Assembly: GCA_014208095.1 (NCBI GenBank) | Contig: JACHMT010000001.1 | Span: 1,302,001-1,366,000 of the forward strand | Source: Actinospineispora eucalypti | GTDB lineage: Bacteria > Actinomycetota > Actinomycetes > Mycobacteriales > Pseudonocardiaceae | Length of the DNA stretch: 64,000 bases | Direction: 5' to 3' | Shown: positions 1-8,092 of the stretch, piece by piece | Position numbering within the stretch: the first letter of the stretch is position 1 | How the letters are laid out: each line of letters opens with the position of its first letter | Notes under the pieces: generated by a model | Seen by the model: the letters and a program-made list of their open reading frames with translations, nothing else | The model's database searches: none | What the model was told of the DNA's origin: nothing | Made by a program: the position numbers and the translations under genes

Positions 1-1283
1 GCGAGGTCACCGAGCTGCTCGGCGAGCCGGAGCCCGGCGACGGCGACGGCCGGCTGGACGGGCTGACCGACGGCGAGCTGTGGGCGCTGCGCGGCCGGCT
101 GCGCGGGCAGCTGGTCGCCGAGGTCCGCCGCCGGGTGCGCGCGGCCTGGCTGGAGCGCGGCGCGTCGGCGCCCGAGCTGGGCTGGACCGACTCGGTGTTC
201 GACCCGGAGGTGCTGACCATCGGGTTCGCCCGCCGGGTGCCCACCTACAAGCGGCTCACCCTGATGCTGCGCGACCCGGCCCGGCTGCGCGCGCTGCTGC
301 TGGACCCGGAACGGCCGGTGCAGCTGGTGGTGGCCGGCAAGTCGCACCCGGCCGACGACGGCGGCAAGGCGCTGATCCAGCAGATCGTGCGGTTCGCCGA
401 CGACCCCGAGGTGCGGCACCGGATCGCCTTCCTGCCCGACTACGACATGTCCATGGCCCGCTACCTGTACTGGGGCTGCGACGTGTGGCTGAACAACCCG
501 CTGCGCCCGCTGGAGGCCTGCGGCACGTCCGGCATGAAGTCGGCGCTGAACGGCGGGCTGAACCTGTCGGTGCGGGACGGCTGGTGGGACGAGCTGTACG
601 ACGGCCGCAACGGCTGGGCGATCCCCACCGCCGACGGCGTCGCCGACCCGGCGCGGCGCGACGACCTGGAGGCCAACGCGCTGTACGAGCTGCTGGCCAC
701 CCAGGTCACGCCGGCGTTCTACACCCGGGACGGCGCCGGGGTGCCGAGCGAGTGGGTGGAGCTGGTGCGGCACACGCTGGACACGCTGCGCCCCAGGGTG
801 CAGGCCACCCGGATGGTCACCGAGTACGTGCGGGACTGGTACCTGCCGGCGGCCCGGGCGGCCGCCGAGGTGGAGCTGGCCGACTACGCCGGTTCGCGCC
901 GGCTGGCCGAGTACCGGCAGCGGCTGAACGCCTCCTGGCCCCGGGTGCGGATCGGCGGGGTGGACGCGTCCGGGGTGCCGGACAGCCCGGTGGTCGGCGC
1001 GCCGATGACCGTGCGCGCCTCGGTGGAGCTGGCCGGGTTGAAGCCGGACGACGTGACCGTGCAGGCCGTGGTCGGCCGGGTGGACGGCACCACCGACGAG
1101 CTGGACGCTCCGGTCACCGCGCCGATGGCCCACGTCGGTGGGGTCGACCACGACGGCGACCGGTTCGAGGCGGTGGTGCCGCTGCCGCACGCCGGACTGA
1201 TCGGTTACACCGTGCGGGTGCTGCCCCGGCACGAGCTGCTCAGCTCGTCCGCCGAACTGGCCAAGATCGTCGTCGCTGGCTAG
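1..1283 (+). CDS. glgP: alpha-glucan (glycogen/maltodextrin) phosphorylase, C-terminal part
   Basis: The window opens inside this gene; only about 427 C-terminal residues are present, in frame from base 3. Family knowledge: it splits alpha-1,4-glucan with phosphate to give glucose-1-phosphate, using pyridoxal phosphate, in cytoplasmic glycogen turnover. Seen: the GT35 C-terminal catalytic half, with ARRVPTYKR, VVAGKSHPADDGGK and the PLP-lysine region GTSGMKSALNGGLN (Lys codon near 537), followed by GWWDELYDGRNGW. The last 100 or so residues form a beta-rich tail like that of the actinobacterial long-form subfamily. The stop is TAG at 1281-1283. The missing N-terminus means domain order and length cannot be checked. 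Confidence 0.92.
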   Translation, partial: EVTELLGEPEPGDGDGRLDGLTDGELWALRGRLRGQLVAEVRRRVRAAWLERGASAPELGWTDSVFDPEVLTIGFARRVPTYKRLTLMLRDPARLRALLLDPERPVQLVVAGKSHPADDGGKALIQQIVRFADDPEVRHRIAFLPDYDMSMARYLYWGCDVWLNNPLRPLEACGTSGMKSALNGGLNLSVRDGWWDELYDGRNGWAIPTADGVADPARRDDLEANALYELLATQVTPAFYTRDGAGVPSEWVELVRHTLDTLRPRVQATRMVTEYVRDWYLPAARAAAEVELADYAGSRRLAEYRQRLNASWPRVRIGGVDASGVPDSPVVGAPMTVRASVELAGLKPDDVTVQAVVGRVDGTTDELDAPVTAPMAHVGGVDHDGDRFEAVVPLPHAGLIGYTVRVLPRHELLSSSAELAKIVVAG

Positions 1284-1372
1284 CGGGCACTGGCCCAGCC
1301 AGCGCGCCACGACTGGCGTCCACCCGTTCGAATGTGATATCAGCTACTCCTACGGGTGTGGGGGAGGCTGGG

Positions 1373-2146
1373 ATGGGTGCGGTGATCGACTTTTCGGTGG
1401 CGCATTCGGCCAGGGTGTGGGACTACTGGCTGGGTGGTCGGGACAACCACGCCGCCGACCGGACGGCCGGTGACGCGGTGGCTGCCGTGTACCCGGACAT
1501 CGTGCGGGTGGCCAAGGAGACCCGGGGGCTGCTGGCGCGCGCGGTCCGGTACCTGGCCGGCGAGGTCGGCGTCCGGCAGTTCCTGGACATCGGCGCCGGG
1601 CTGCCCACCGTGCTCAACACGCACGAGGTGGCGCACGCGGTCGCCCCGGACGCCCAGGTGGTGTACGTGGACAACGACCCGCTGGTCGCCACCTACGCCC
1701 GCGCCTGGCTGGCCGACGGGCAGACCCAAGGGGTCCACTACCTGGAGGGCGACCTGCGCCGGCCCGGCGTGCTGATGGACGACGTGGCCGGGGTGCTGGA
1801 CCTGGAGCGACCGGTCGCGGTGATCTTCCTCGAGGTGCTCGGCCACGTGGCCTCGCTCGCGGAGATCCGCTCGATCCTGGCCAAGGTGATGTCGCCGGTG
1901 ACCTCCGGCAGCTACCTGGTGCTGGGGGACACGGCGGACACCGGACCGGAGATACGCCGGGCCGAGCGGGTCTTCGCGGCCACCGGCACCGTGCCGTACC
2001 ACCTGCGCACCGTCGACCAGATCACCGAATGCTTCACGGGGCTCGAACTGGTCCCGCCCGGCGTGGTCCCCTTCCCCGCCTGGCGCCCCGACGAGGGCGC
2101 GCCCCCCGCGCTCACCGCCTACGGAGGCGTAGCCCGCAAGCCGTAG
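1373..2146 (+). CDS. SAM-dependent methyltransferase, DUF574 (Methyltransf_19) family
   Basis: 257 residues. Starts at ATG 1373 behind a GGGGGAGG ribosome site; a longer open frame upstream is only a GC-rich read-through. Seen: FSVAHSARVWDYWLGGRDN at the N-terminus, the family hallmark, then the SAM-binding FLDIGAGLPT (about residue 64) with VYVDNDPLV (about 100), and VIFLEVLGHV. Family knowledge: these are common, mostly uncharacterised actinomycete methyltransferases, often in many copies per genome. The substrate is unknown and the neighbours (phosphorylase, FUSC protein) give no clue. Same-strand gap to the phosphorylase is about 90 bases. Confidence 0.85.
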   Translation: MGAVIDFSVAHSARVWDYWLGGRDNHAADRTAGDAVAAVYPDIVRVAKETRGLLARAVRYLAGEVGVRQFLDIGAGLPTVLNTHEVAHAVAPDAQVVYVDNDPLVATYARAWLADGQTQGVHYLEGDLRRPGVLMDDVAGVLDLERPVAVIFLEVLGHVASLAEIRSILAKVMSPVTSGSYLVLGDTADTGPEIRRAERVFAATGTVPYHLRTVDQITECFTGLELVPPGVVPFPAWRPDEGAPPALTAYGGVARKP

Positions 2147-2227
2147 CGACCGGCGGGAGAACGTTATCCCGGCCACGTTCGGGGCCGTTTTCCGCAACGT
2201 TCCGAGGGTGGGTGTCGACACCTCACG

Positions 2228-3472
2228 GTGCGTTATCTCGACCGATTCACCGAACTGCTTCCCGACTCCCTCCGCGTCAGCTGGCGCGGGTGCTTCCGGC
2301 GTGGCCGCACCCCCGGCCTGCGCACCGCCAAGACCACCGGTGCGGCGGTGCTCTCGTTCGTCGTCGCCGACCTGCTGCACACCACCGACCAGCCGATCCT
2401 GGCCCCGCTGACCGCCCTGCTGGTGGTGCAGCTGACCCTGTACGGCACGTTCACCCACGGCCTGGACCGGATCGCCAGCGTGATCACCGGAGTGCTGGTC
2501 GCGGTCAGTGTGGCCAGCCTGACCGGGCTCACCTGGTGGAGCCTCGGCCTGGTCGTCGGGCTGTCCCTGGTGGCCGGGCGGCTGCTGCGGCTCGGGCCGC
2601 ACCTGCTGGAGGTGCCGATCAGCGCGATGCTGGTGCTGGCCGCGGCCGGCACCGGGGTGCTCCCCGGCGGCGCGGGCGCGGAGCTCGCCGCCACCGGCCG
2701 GGTGGTGGAGACCCTGATCGGCGCGGTGATCGGCATCGCGGTCAACCTGCTGATCGCGCCGCCGCTCTACATCCAGCCGGCCGACGACGCGATCGGCGAG
2801 CTGGTCGGCAAGCTGTCCGGGTTCTCCCGGCGGCTGTCCGGTGCGCTGCGCGGTGACTGGTCACGCGAGCAGGCCGACCGCTATCTCACCCAGGCCCGCA
2901 AGCTGGGCAAGGAGGTGGACCGGGCCGACACGCAGTTGGCGCGCACCGAGGAGAGCGCCCGGCTGAACCCGCGCGGCAAGCTGGCCCGGGATGCGCAGCC
3001 CCGGCTGCGCACCGCGCTGACCGGCCTGGAGATCTGCTACGTGTCGCTGCGCAACCTGTGCCGGGCCATCCTGGACCGCACCTACTTCGTGCCGGAGGAG
3101 GAGTCCGGCTCGGCCTACCGGGAGGAGGTCCGGCACGCGCTGGCCGACGTGCTGGACGCGTTCGCCGAGGCGATGGACACGGTGGACCCGATCGCCACCT
3201 CGGACGCCCCGAGGGTGGCGGAGTCCCGGACCCTGGTGGCCGAGCAGTTCACCCGGCTGGACGCGCACCGCGACCGCCTGGCCGAGCTGCTCGTGGTCGA
3301 CCCGACCGTGGACGCCGCCGCCTGGGAGCAACACGGCGCGCTGCTGGCCGCCGTGGACCGCCTGCGGGTCGAGGTGCGCGCCGCCGTCCGCCCGCCCCAG
3401 AGCCCCTGGCGCCCGGAGCCGCTGATCCCCAGCCCGCGCGCGGTGATCCGCCGCTTCCGCGTCCGCCGCTAA
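2228..3472 (+). CDS. FUSC / aromatic acid exporter-type integral membrane protein
   Basis: 414 residues from GTG 2228. The N-terminal half (about 30-195) has six hydrophobic segments in closely spaced pairs, including ILAPLTALLVVQLTLYGTF, which is characteristic of the FUSC/ArAE fold. The second half is a soluble, charged, mainly helical region with a long stretch rich in Arg, Glu and Leu. Known members are thought to export aromatic acids or other small organic molecules; substrate here unknown. A clear Shine-Dalgarno is not visible, so the start may be slightly different. It ends just before repeat element R1. Confidence 0.75.
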   Translation: MRYLDRFTELLPDSLRVSWRGCFRRGRTPGLRTAKTTGAAVLSFVVADLLHTTDQPILAPLTALLVVQLTLYGTFTHGLDRIASVITGVLVAVSVASLTGLTWWSLGLVVGLSLVAGRLLRLGPHLLEVPISAMLVLAAAGTGVLPGGAGAELAATGRVVETLIGAVIGIAVNLLIAPPLYIQPADDAIGELVGKLSGFSRRLSGALRGDWSREQADRYLTQARKLGKEVDRADTQLARTEESARLNPRGKLARDAQPRLRTALTGLEICYVSLRNLCRAILDRTYFVPEEESGSAYREEVRHALADVLDAFAEAMDTVDPIATSDAPRVAESRTLVAEQFTRLDAHRDRLAELLVVDPTVDAAAWEQHGALLAAVDRLRVEVRAAVRPPQSPWRPEPLIPSPRAVIRRFRVRR

Positions 3473-3485
3473 CCCGGTTCGGGTC

Positions 3486-3525
3486 TTCGGCCAGCCGGCC
3501 AGCCGGCCAGCCGGCCGGCCGCCGG
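3486..3525. repeat. short CCAGCCGG tandem repeat
   Basis: Three or more successive CCAGCCGG units followed by CCGGCCGCCGG lie between the FUSC stop and R1. They can fold on themselves and may act as a terminator stem, but there is no T-run. Confidence 0.5.
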
Positions 3526-3533
3526 TTCGGTGC

Positions 3534-3898
3534 GGGTCGGATTCGAAGGACGGCCTGGACGGCGGCCGGGTGGCTGCCCTGCCGAGTTTTCCGCTCCCGG
3601 CCGCCGGCCTTGCTACGGAGCGTGACCGGTATTGGCCGGGTTCGGTCCGCCCGGTTCATCGAAGTCGACACCATTCTGGTTTGGTCGAGGTCCAACCAGA
3701 CTGGTGTCGCACTCGACGCGGTGCCGCGGCGGATTCGTTCGCGCGGGCTCGATGGTTGGAAACGCTGTGTGACGGCGGCCGCCACACACCGGTCGCTCGC
3801 CATTGGCACGGGCCGCGGGCGAAAGGCGCCAGGCGGGACTCGAGCCGCGGCAGACCGACCAGCCCGGGCCGTCCAGGCCGATCTTTCGAACCCGACCC
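3534..3898. repeat. R1, large nested palindromic element
   Basis: First of five related elements. The left arm (3534-3590) contains GGACGGCCTGGACGGC; the right arm (about 3830-3898), read on the minus strand, contains GATCGGCCTGGACGGC then GGTCGGTCTGCCGCGGC. In the centre is a hairpin: CGACACCA (3666-3673) pairs with TGGTGTCG (3702-3709), and CTGGTT (3676-3681) with AACCAG (3694-3699). The same hairpin core occurs in R5. The element fills the gap between two convergent genes. I see no coding potential in it. Confidence 0.8.
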
Positions 3899-3950
3899 CC
3901 CACCGAACCGGCGGGCGTGAAGACGACCGTTTATCTGAACGTCATTGCGG

Positions 3951-5573
3951 TTAGTCGGGTTTGGGCAGCTCGCGGGGGATCACCTTGCCGGTGGGGTTGC
4001 GGGGCAGCTCGTCCAGGAAGACGACGTCGCGGGGGACGGAGAAGCGGGACAGGCGGTCGCGGACCAGCGCGCGCACCCGGTCCGCGTCCAACTCGGCGCC
4101 CTCGGCAAGTACCACGTAGGCGGCCAGCCGCTGGCCGAAATCGGTGTCGTCCACGCCGATCACCGCCACCTCGCGGACCTCGTCCTGGGCGGCGAGCAGG
4201 TCCTCCACCGGACCCGGGTACACGTTCTCCCCGCCGGAGACGATCATCGAGTCGGCCCGGCCGGCCAGCGCGAGGCGGCCGTCCTCGTCGATCCGGCCCA
4301 GGTCGCCGGTGGACATCAGGCCGTCCCGGGTCTCCACCTCGGCGCCGGCCCTGGTGTACCCGGCGAACATCATGTCGTTGCCGACGAACACCCGGCCGAT
4401 CTCGCCCGGCGCCACCGGCCGCCCGTCGTCGTCCAGGATCTCCAGCCGGGTGCCCCACGGCGCGCGGCCGGAGGTGTGCGGGTCCGCGCGCATGTCCTCA
4501 GGGTCGGCGATGCTCACCCAGGAGACCTCGGTGGAGCCGTACAGGTTGTAGAGCACCTCACCGAACCGGTCCATGAACCGGGTGGCCAGCTCGCCCGGCA
4601 GCGCGGAGCCGCTCACCGCGACCACCCGGGGCCGGGCGTCGTACCGGGCCAGCTCGGCCTCCGGCAGCTCCAGCACCCGGGCCAGCATCACCGGCACCGC
4701 GATCAGGGTTCCGCACCGGTGCTCGGCGATGGAGCGCAGCGTCTCCGCCGGGTCGAACCGGCGGCGCAGCACGGCGGGCGCGCCGAGCAGCATGGCCAGT
4801 TGGAGCGCGGCGAACCCCCAGGTGTGGAACAGCGGCGGCGCGATGAACATCGGCTCGCCGGCCCGCAGCGGGATCCGGGACAGGATCGCGCCGGCCGGGG
4901 CCCAGCTCTTCGGCCTCGGCCGCTCGGCGCCCTTGGGCGTGCCGGTGGTGCCGGAGGTGAGCACGATCAGCCGGCCGGGCGCCGGATGCAGCGGCAGCGT
5001 GGCCGCGCCGTCCTCCTCGATCAGCTCGTCCAGCGTCTCGGCTTCCAGCTTCTCCGGGTCGTCCACCCACGCGGTGACCACCCGGCAGCGCTCCGGCGTC
5101 TCCGCGCCGCCGAACTCCTGGTCGGCCACCAGCATCTGGCAGCGCTGCTCGCGCAGCACCTCGCCGATGGTGTGCGCGGACAGCGAGGTGTTCAGCAGGA
5201 TCACGTCGGCGCCCAGCTTGGCGGCGGCCGCCGCCACCTCCACCGGACCCCGGTGGTTGCGGCACAGCACCGCGACCGAGCTGCGCTGCCCGATGCCCCG
5301 GTCGGCCAGCGCCCGGGCCAGCCGGTCGGTGCGCCGGTGGACCTCGGCGTAGCTCAGCGCGCCCCGGTCGTCGATCACCGCCGGCCGGTCCGGGTGCCGG
5401 GCCGCGCCGGCCGCGTACCCGGTGGCCATGGACAGCCCCCAGCGCAGGTAACCGCCCGCCACCCCGAACGCGCGGTCCGGGCGCATCGGCGCCAGCACCC
5501 CGGACCGGGCGAGCAGGGCCAGGCTCCAGGTCAGCTCCGCCGCCTTGCGTACCGTGCCAGCCACGTCAGACAT
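3951..5573 (-). CDS. acyl-CoA synthetase (AMP-binding, FadD-like)
   Basis: 540 residues from ATG 5573 with CGGGGG upstream; an in-frame ATG at 5588 is possible. Activates a carboxylic acid, probably a fatty acid, to its CoA thioester through an acyl-adenylate. Seen in order: TSGTTGTPKG (about 204), YGSTE (about 343), STGDLGR (about 419), ENVYPGPVE and the C-terminal PRNPTGKVIPRE with the catalytic Lys. These are the ANL-family motifs, all intact. Similar to mycobacterial FadD12-type ligases. It lies at the end of a minus-strand run with an MHS transporter and a fatty acyl-CoA reductase-like protein, suggesting uptake and activation of a lipid-like acid. Chain-length preference cannot be read. 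Confidence 0.88.
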   Translation of the reverse strand: MSDVAGTVRKAAELTWSLALLARSGVLAPMRPDRAFGVAGGYLRWGLSMATGYAAGAARHPDRPAVIDDRGALSYAEVHRRTDRLARALADRGIGQRSSVAVLCRNHRGPVEVAAAAAKLGADVILLNTSLSAHTIGEVLREQRCQMLVADQEFGGAETPERCRVVTAWVDDPEKLEAETLDELIEEDGAATLPLHPAPGRLIVLTSGTTGTPKGAERPRPKSWAPAGAILSRIPLRAGEPMFIAPPLFHTWGFAALQLAMLLGAPAVLRRRFDPAETLRSIAEHRCGTLIAVPVMLARVLELPEAELARYDARPRVVAVSGSALPGELATRFMDRFGEVLYNLYGSTEVSWVSIADPEDMRADPHTSGRAPWGTRLEILDDDGRPVAPGEIGRVFVGNDMMFAGYTRAGAEVETRDGLMSTGDLGRIDEDGRLALAGRADSMIVSGGENVYPGPVEDLLAAQDEVREVAVIGVDDTDFGQRLAAYVVLAEGAELDADRVRALVRDRLSRFSVPRDVVFLDELPRNPTGKVIPRELPKPD

Positions 5574-5633
5574 CACGCCCCCGAGCATGCCGCACCCCGG
5601 GGGCGGGTGTCCGGATTTGCTGCCCGATCGTGG

Positions 5634-6962
5634 TCAGGTGGTGGCGACGGACTCCTCGGCGTCGTCCAGGTCGTGTTGGTAGGTCTCGGTGAGCAGGTAC
5701 GTGCAGACCACGGCGATCGCCGACACCAGGATGATGTAGAGCGAGATCGGCGTGGTGCTGCCGTAGGTCTGCAGCAGCCACGTGGCCAGCAGCGACGAGA
5801 TCGCCCCGCCGAACAGTGCGCCGAGCTGGTAACCCAGCGAGGCGCCGCTGTAGCGCATCCGGGCGTTGAACAGCTCGGCGAAGAACGCGGCCAGCGGGCC
5901 GTACATGATGGACATGACGGTCAGGCCCACGGTCAGCCCGATGGTCATGCCCCACACGGTGCCGGTGTCCAGCAGCCAGAACAGCGGGAAGCCCCAGAGG
6001 CCGGTGAGGACAGCGCCGGTGAGGTAGATCTTGCGCCGGCCGATCCGGTCGGACAGTGCGGCGAAGCCGGCCAGTGCCGGGATCTGCACCAGCGAGGCGA
6101 TCGCAATGGCCAGCAGCACGTCGCCCTGGTCCATCTTGAGGATGTTCTTGCCGTAGTGCTGGCTGAACGTGATGTACAGGTAGAACACGGTGTTGATCAC
6201 GGTGAACGCCCCGCCGGCCAGCAGCACCCGCTGCCACGACGAGCGCAGCACCTCGACCACCGGCGACCGGCTGACCGTGGTCTCGCCCTCGGCCGCGAGC
6301 TTCTGCAGCGTGGTGAAGGCGGGCGTCTCCTCGAGCTTGCGGTGCGCGTACAGGGCGACCAGGACCAGCAGCACGCTGCCGATGAACGGGATGCGCCACC
6401 CCCAGTCCAGGAACGCCTGTGGGCTCACCGCCTGGCTGACGAAGAAGAACGCCACGTTGCCCAGCAGCACACCGATCGGGACACCGATCTGCGCGAAGCT
6501 CCCGTACAGCCCGCGCTTGTGCTTGGGCGCGAACTCGGTGGCCAGCAGCACCGCGCCGCCCCACTGGCCGCCGACCGCGAGACCCTGCACGAACCGCAGC
6601 ACGGTGAGGATGATCGGCGCGGCGACGCCGATCGCGGCGTAGCTGGGCAACAGGCCGATCAGCACGCTGGCCGCCGCCATGGTGAGCAGCGCGGCCAGGA
6701 AGGCCTTCTTGCGGCCGGCCCGGTCGCCGAAGTGGCCCCAGATGATCCCGCCGACCGGCCGGGCCACGAAACCGACGCCGAACGTGGCGAAGGAGAGCAG
6801 CACGCCGGTCGCGGGGTCGGCGTTGGGGAAGAACAGCTTGGGGAACACCAGGGCGGCGGCGGTGCCGTAGAGGAAGAAGTCGAACCACTCGACGCTGGCG
6901 CCAACCAGGCTGAGCGAGGCGACCTTTCGGATGGAGCGTTCGTCCAGGCTGGGGCTACTCAC
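5634..6962 (-). CDS. MFS transporter, metabolite:H+ symporter (MHS) family
   Basis: 442 residues from GTG 6962, preceded by GGGAGGG at a good distance; the open frame extends 18 codons further without a better site. Twelve hydrophobic segments. MHS hallmarks: VGASVEWFDFFLYGTAAAL at the first helix, GHFGDRAGRKK (motif A), RFVQGLAVGGQWGGAVLLATE and LSDRIGRRK in the second half. Characterised relatives (ShiA, KgtP, ProP types) import organic acids or zwitterions with protons. Lies 60 bases upstream of the acyl-CoA ligase in the same direction, so it may import that enzyme's acid substrate (inference). Confidence 0.85.
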   Translation of the reverse strand: MSSPSLDERSIRKVASLSLVGASVEWFDFFLYGTAAALVFPKLFFPNADPATGVLLSFATFGVGFVARPVGGIIWGHFGDRAGRKKAFLAALLTMAAASVLIGLLPSYAAIGVAAPIILTVLRFVQGLAVGGQWGGAVLLATEFAPKHKRGLYGSFAQIGVPIGVLLGNVAFFFVSQAVSPQAFLDWGWRIPFIGSVLLVLVALYAHRKLEETPAFTTLQKLAAEGETTVSRSPVVEVLRSSWQRVLLAGGAFTVINTVFYLYITFSQHYGKNILKMDQGDVLLAIAIASLVQIPALAGFAALSDRIGRRKIYLTGAVLTGLWGFPLFWLLDTGTVWGMTIGLTVGLTVMSIMYGPLAAFFAELFNARMRYSGASLGYQLGALFGGAISSLLATWLLQTYGSTTPISLYIILVSAIAVVCTYLLTETYQHDLDDAEESVATT

Positions 6963-7072
6963 GGGTCCCTCCCAGGGGCCGGTGCAAAAATTAAGGCACA
7001 AAGTAACCCGCATCACACCCTGAGAGGAAGCTCAACTAGTGCACCCTTAACCTAAGTGGTGTCGGACGCCGC

Positions 7073-8089
7073 TCAGTGGAAGTCGGCGGCGTGCCGGGGC
7101 CGGTCGGTCACCGGCTCGGGCGCCCCCTCGACCCGGACCGTCCAGGTGGCGGGTTCGCCGAGCTTGACCGTGGTGCCGGGGGTTACCGTGATCGTCCGGT
7201 ACGGCGCCCCCGAAACGGGCACGGGTGCGGCGTCCCGCAGATCCGCGAACACCCGCGTGGTCGTGTCGGCGGTCTCCCAGGCGTCGGCGATCTCCACGTG
7301 CCGCAGCGAGATCCCGCTGTCGAACCGGGTACCGCGCAGCTCCGTACGCCCGTGGAAATGGGCCCAGGAGAACAGCACCGGATCGGTGAACCGCGCGCCG
7401 GACATGCGGGTGATGCCGTACAGCCGCGCGCGCCGGGCGGTGAGCCGGCCGACCCGTCGGTCGATCAGGTTGAGGTACTCCAGGCGCGCGCCGCTGAGGT
7501 CCAGGTCGTAGTTCGGTGCATCGGGATCGGACGCCGACGGCAGCAGGTCGGTGATCAGCCTCTGCGCGGTGCGGCGCACCTCGCGCCGCCCGTCTACGCG
7601 AGCGATGTCCAGCTCCGGAGACGGCGCCTCCGGAGCGAGCTCCGCCTGGTGCGGATCGGCCGGCAGCACCGCGAAGCTGGGGTGGCCGAACGGCTGCCGC
7701 AGGTAGGCGCACAGCACGTCGAGCACGGTCTGGGTGTATCGGGGGCGGTCGCGGGCCAGGCCGGCCAGCACGTGCAGTGCACCCACCCGCACCTGGTCCG
7801 CGTCGTGCCCGAGCAGCTCTACCGCCTTGGCGAACCGCTCGTCCGCGACCCGTTCCCGGTCCACCTCGGCGCGCCCGCGTTCCACCTCGTGCCGGGCCTC
7901 CTCGGTGCGCCGGCGGCGGTCGTTGATCCACAGCGCGTAGAGCGCCACGATCGCCGCCCCGGCCAGGCCACCGGTCTTCAGCGCCTCCGCCTTGGGTACG
8001 CCGGGATCACCCAGCAGCCAGCCCCCGACCAGCGCGAACGCGCCGAGGGACAGCGCCAGGGTGACGCCGAGCAGCCAACCTCCGCGCAC
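7073..8089 (-). CDS. membrane-anchored protein with degenerate pentapeptide-like C-terminal half
   Basis: 338 residues from GTG 8089, three bases after the stop of the upstream reductase, so probably co-transcribed. Seen: two hydrophobic N-terminal segments (about 5-27 and 40-55), a highly charged stretch (RRRRTEEARHEVERGR) that may form a coiled coil, a region RYTQTVLDVLCAYLRQPF that recurs in actinobacterial pentapeptide-repeat membrane proteins, and later LDLSGARLEYLNLIDRRVG and ARLYGITRMSGARFTDPV, which resemble A(D/N)LXX turns. The last 60 residues are beta-rich. Function unknown; a scaffold or signalling role would be a guess. Confidence 0.65.
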   Translation of the reverse strand: MRGGWLLGVTLALSLGAFALVGGWLLGDPGVPKAEALKTGGLAGAAIVALYALWINDRRRRTEEARHEVERGRAEVDRERVADERFAKAVELLGHDADQVRVGALHVLAGLARDRPRYTQTVLDVLCAYLRQPFGHPSFAVLPADPHQAELAPEAPSPELDIARVDGRREVRRTAQRLITDLLPSASDPDAPNYDLDLSGARLEYLNLIDRRVGRLTARRARLYGITRMSGARFTDPVLFSWAHFHGRTELRGTRFDSGISLRHVEIADAWETADTTTRVFADLRDAAPVPVSGAPYRTITVTPGTTVKLGEPATWTVRVEGAPEPVTDRPRHAADFH

Positions 8090-8092
8090 GCC

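Noticed and set aside
3534..3898. R1 as an ordinary Rho-independent terminator between convergent genes
   Set aside because: It is far longer than a terminator and its relatives also lie between divergent genes, so termination cannot be its general role.
3945..7055. Very long plus-strand open frame (over 1000 codons)
   Set aside because: It is antisense to the acyl-CoA ligase and MHS transporter, has no recognisable domain, and its His/Gln/Arg/Gly-rich composition is typical of GC-rich shadow frames.
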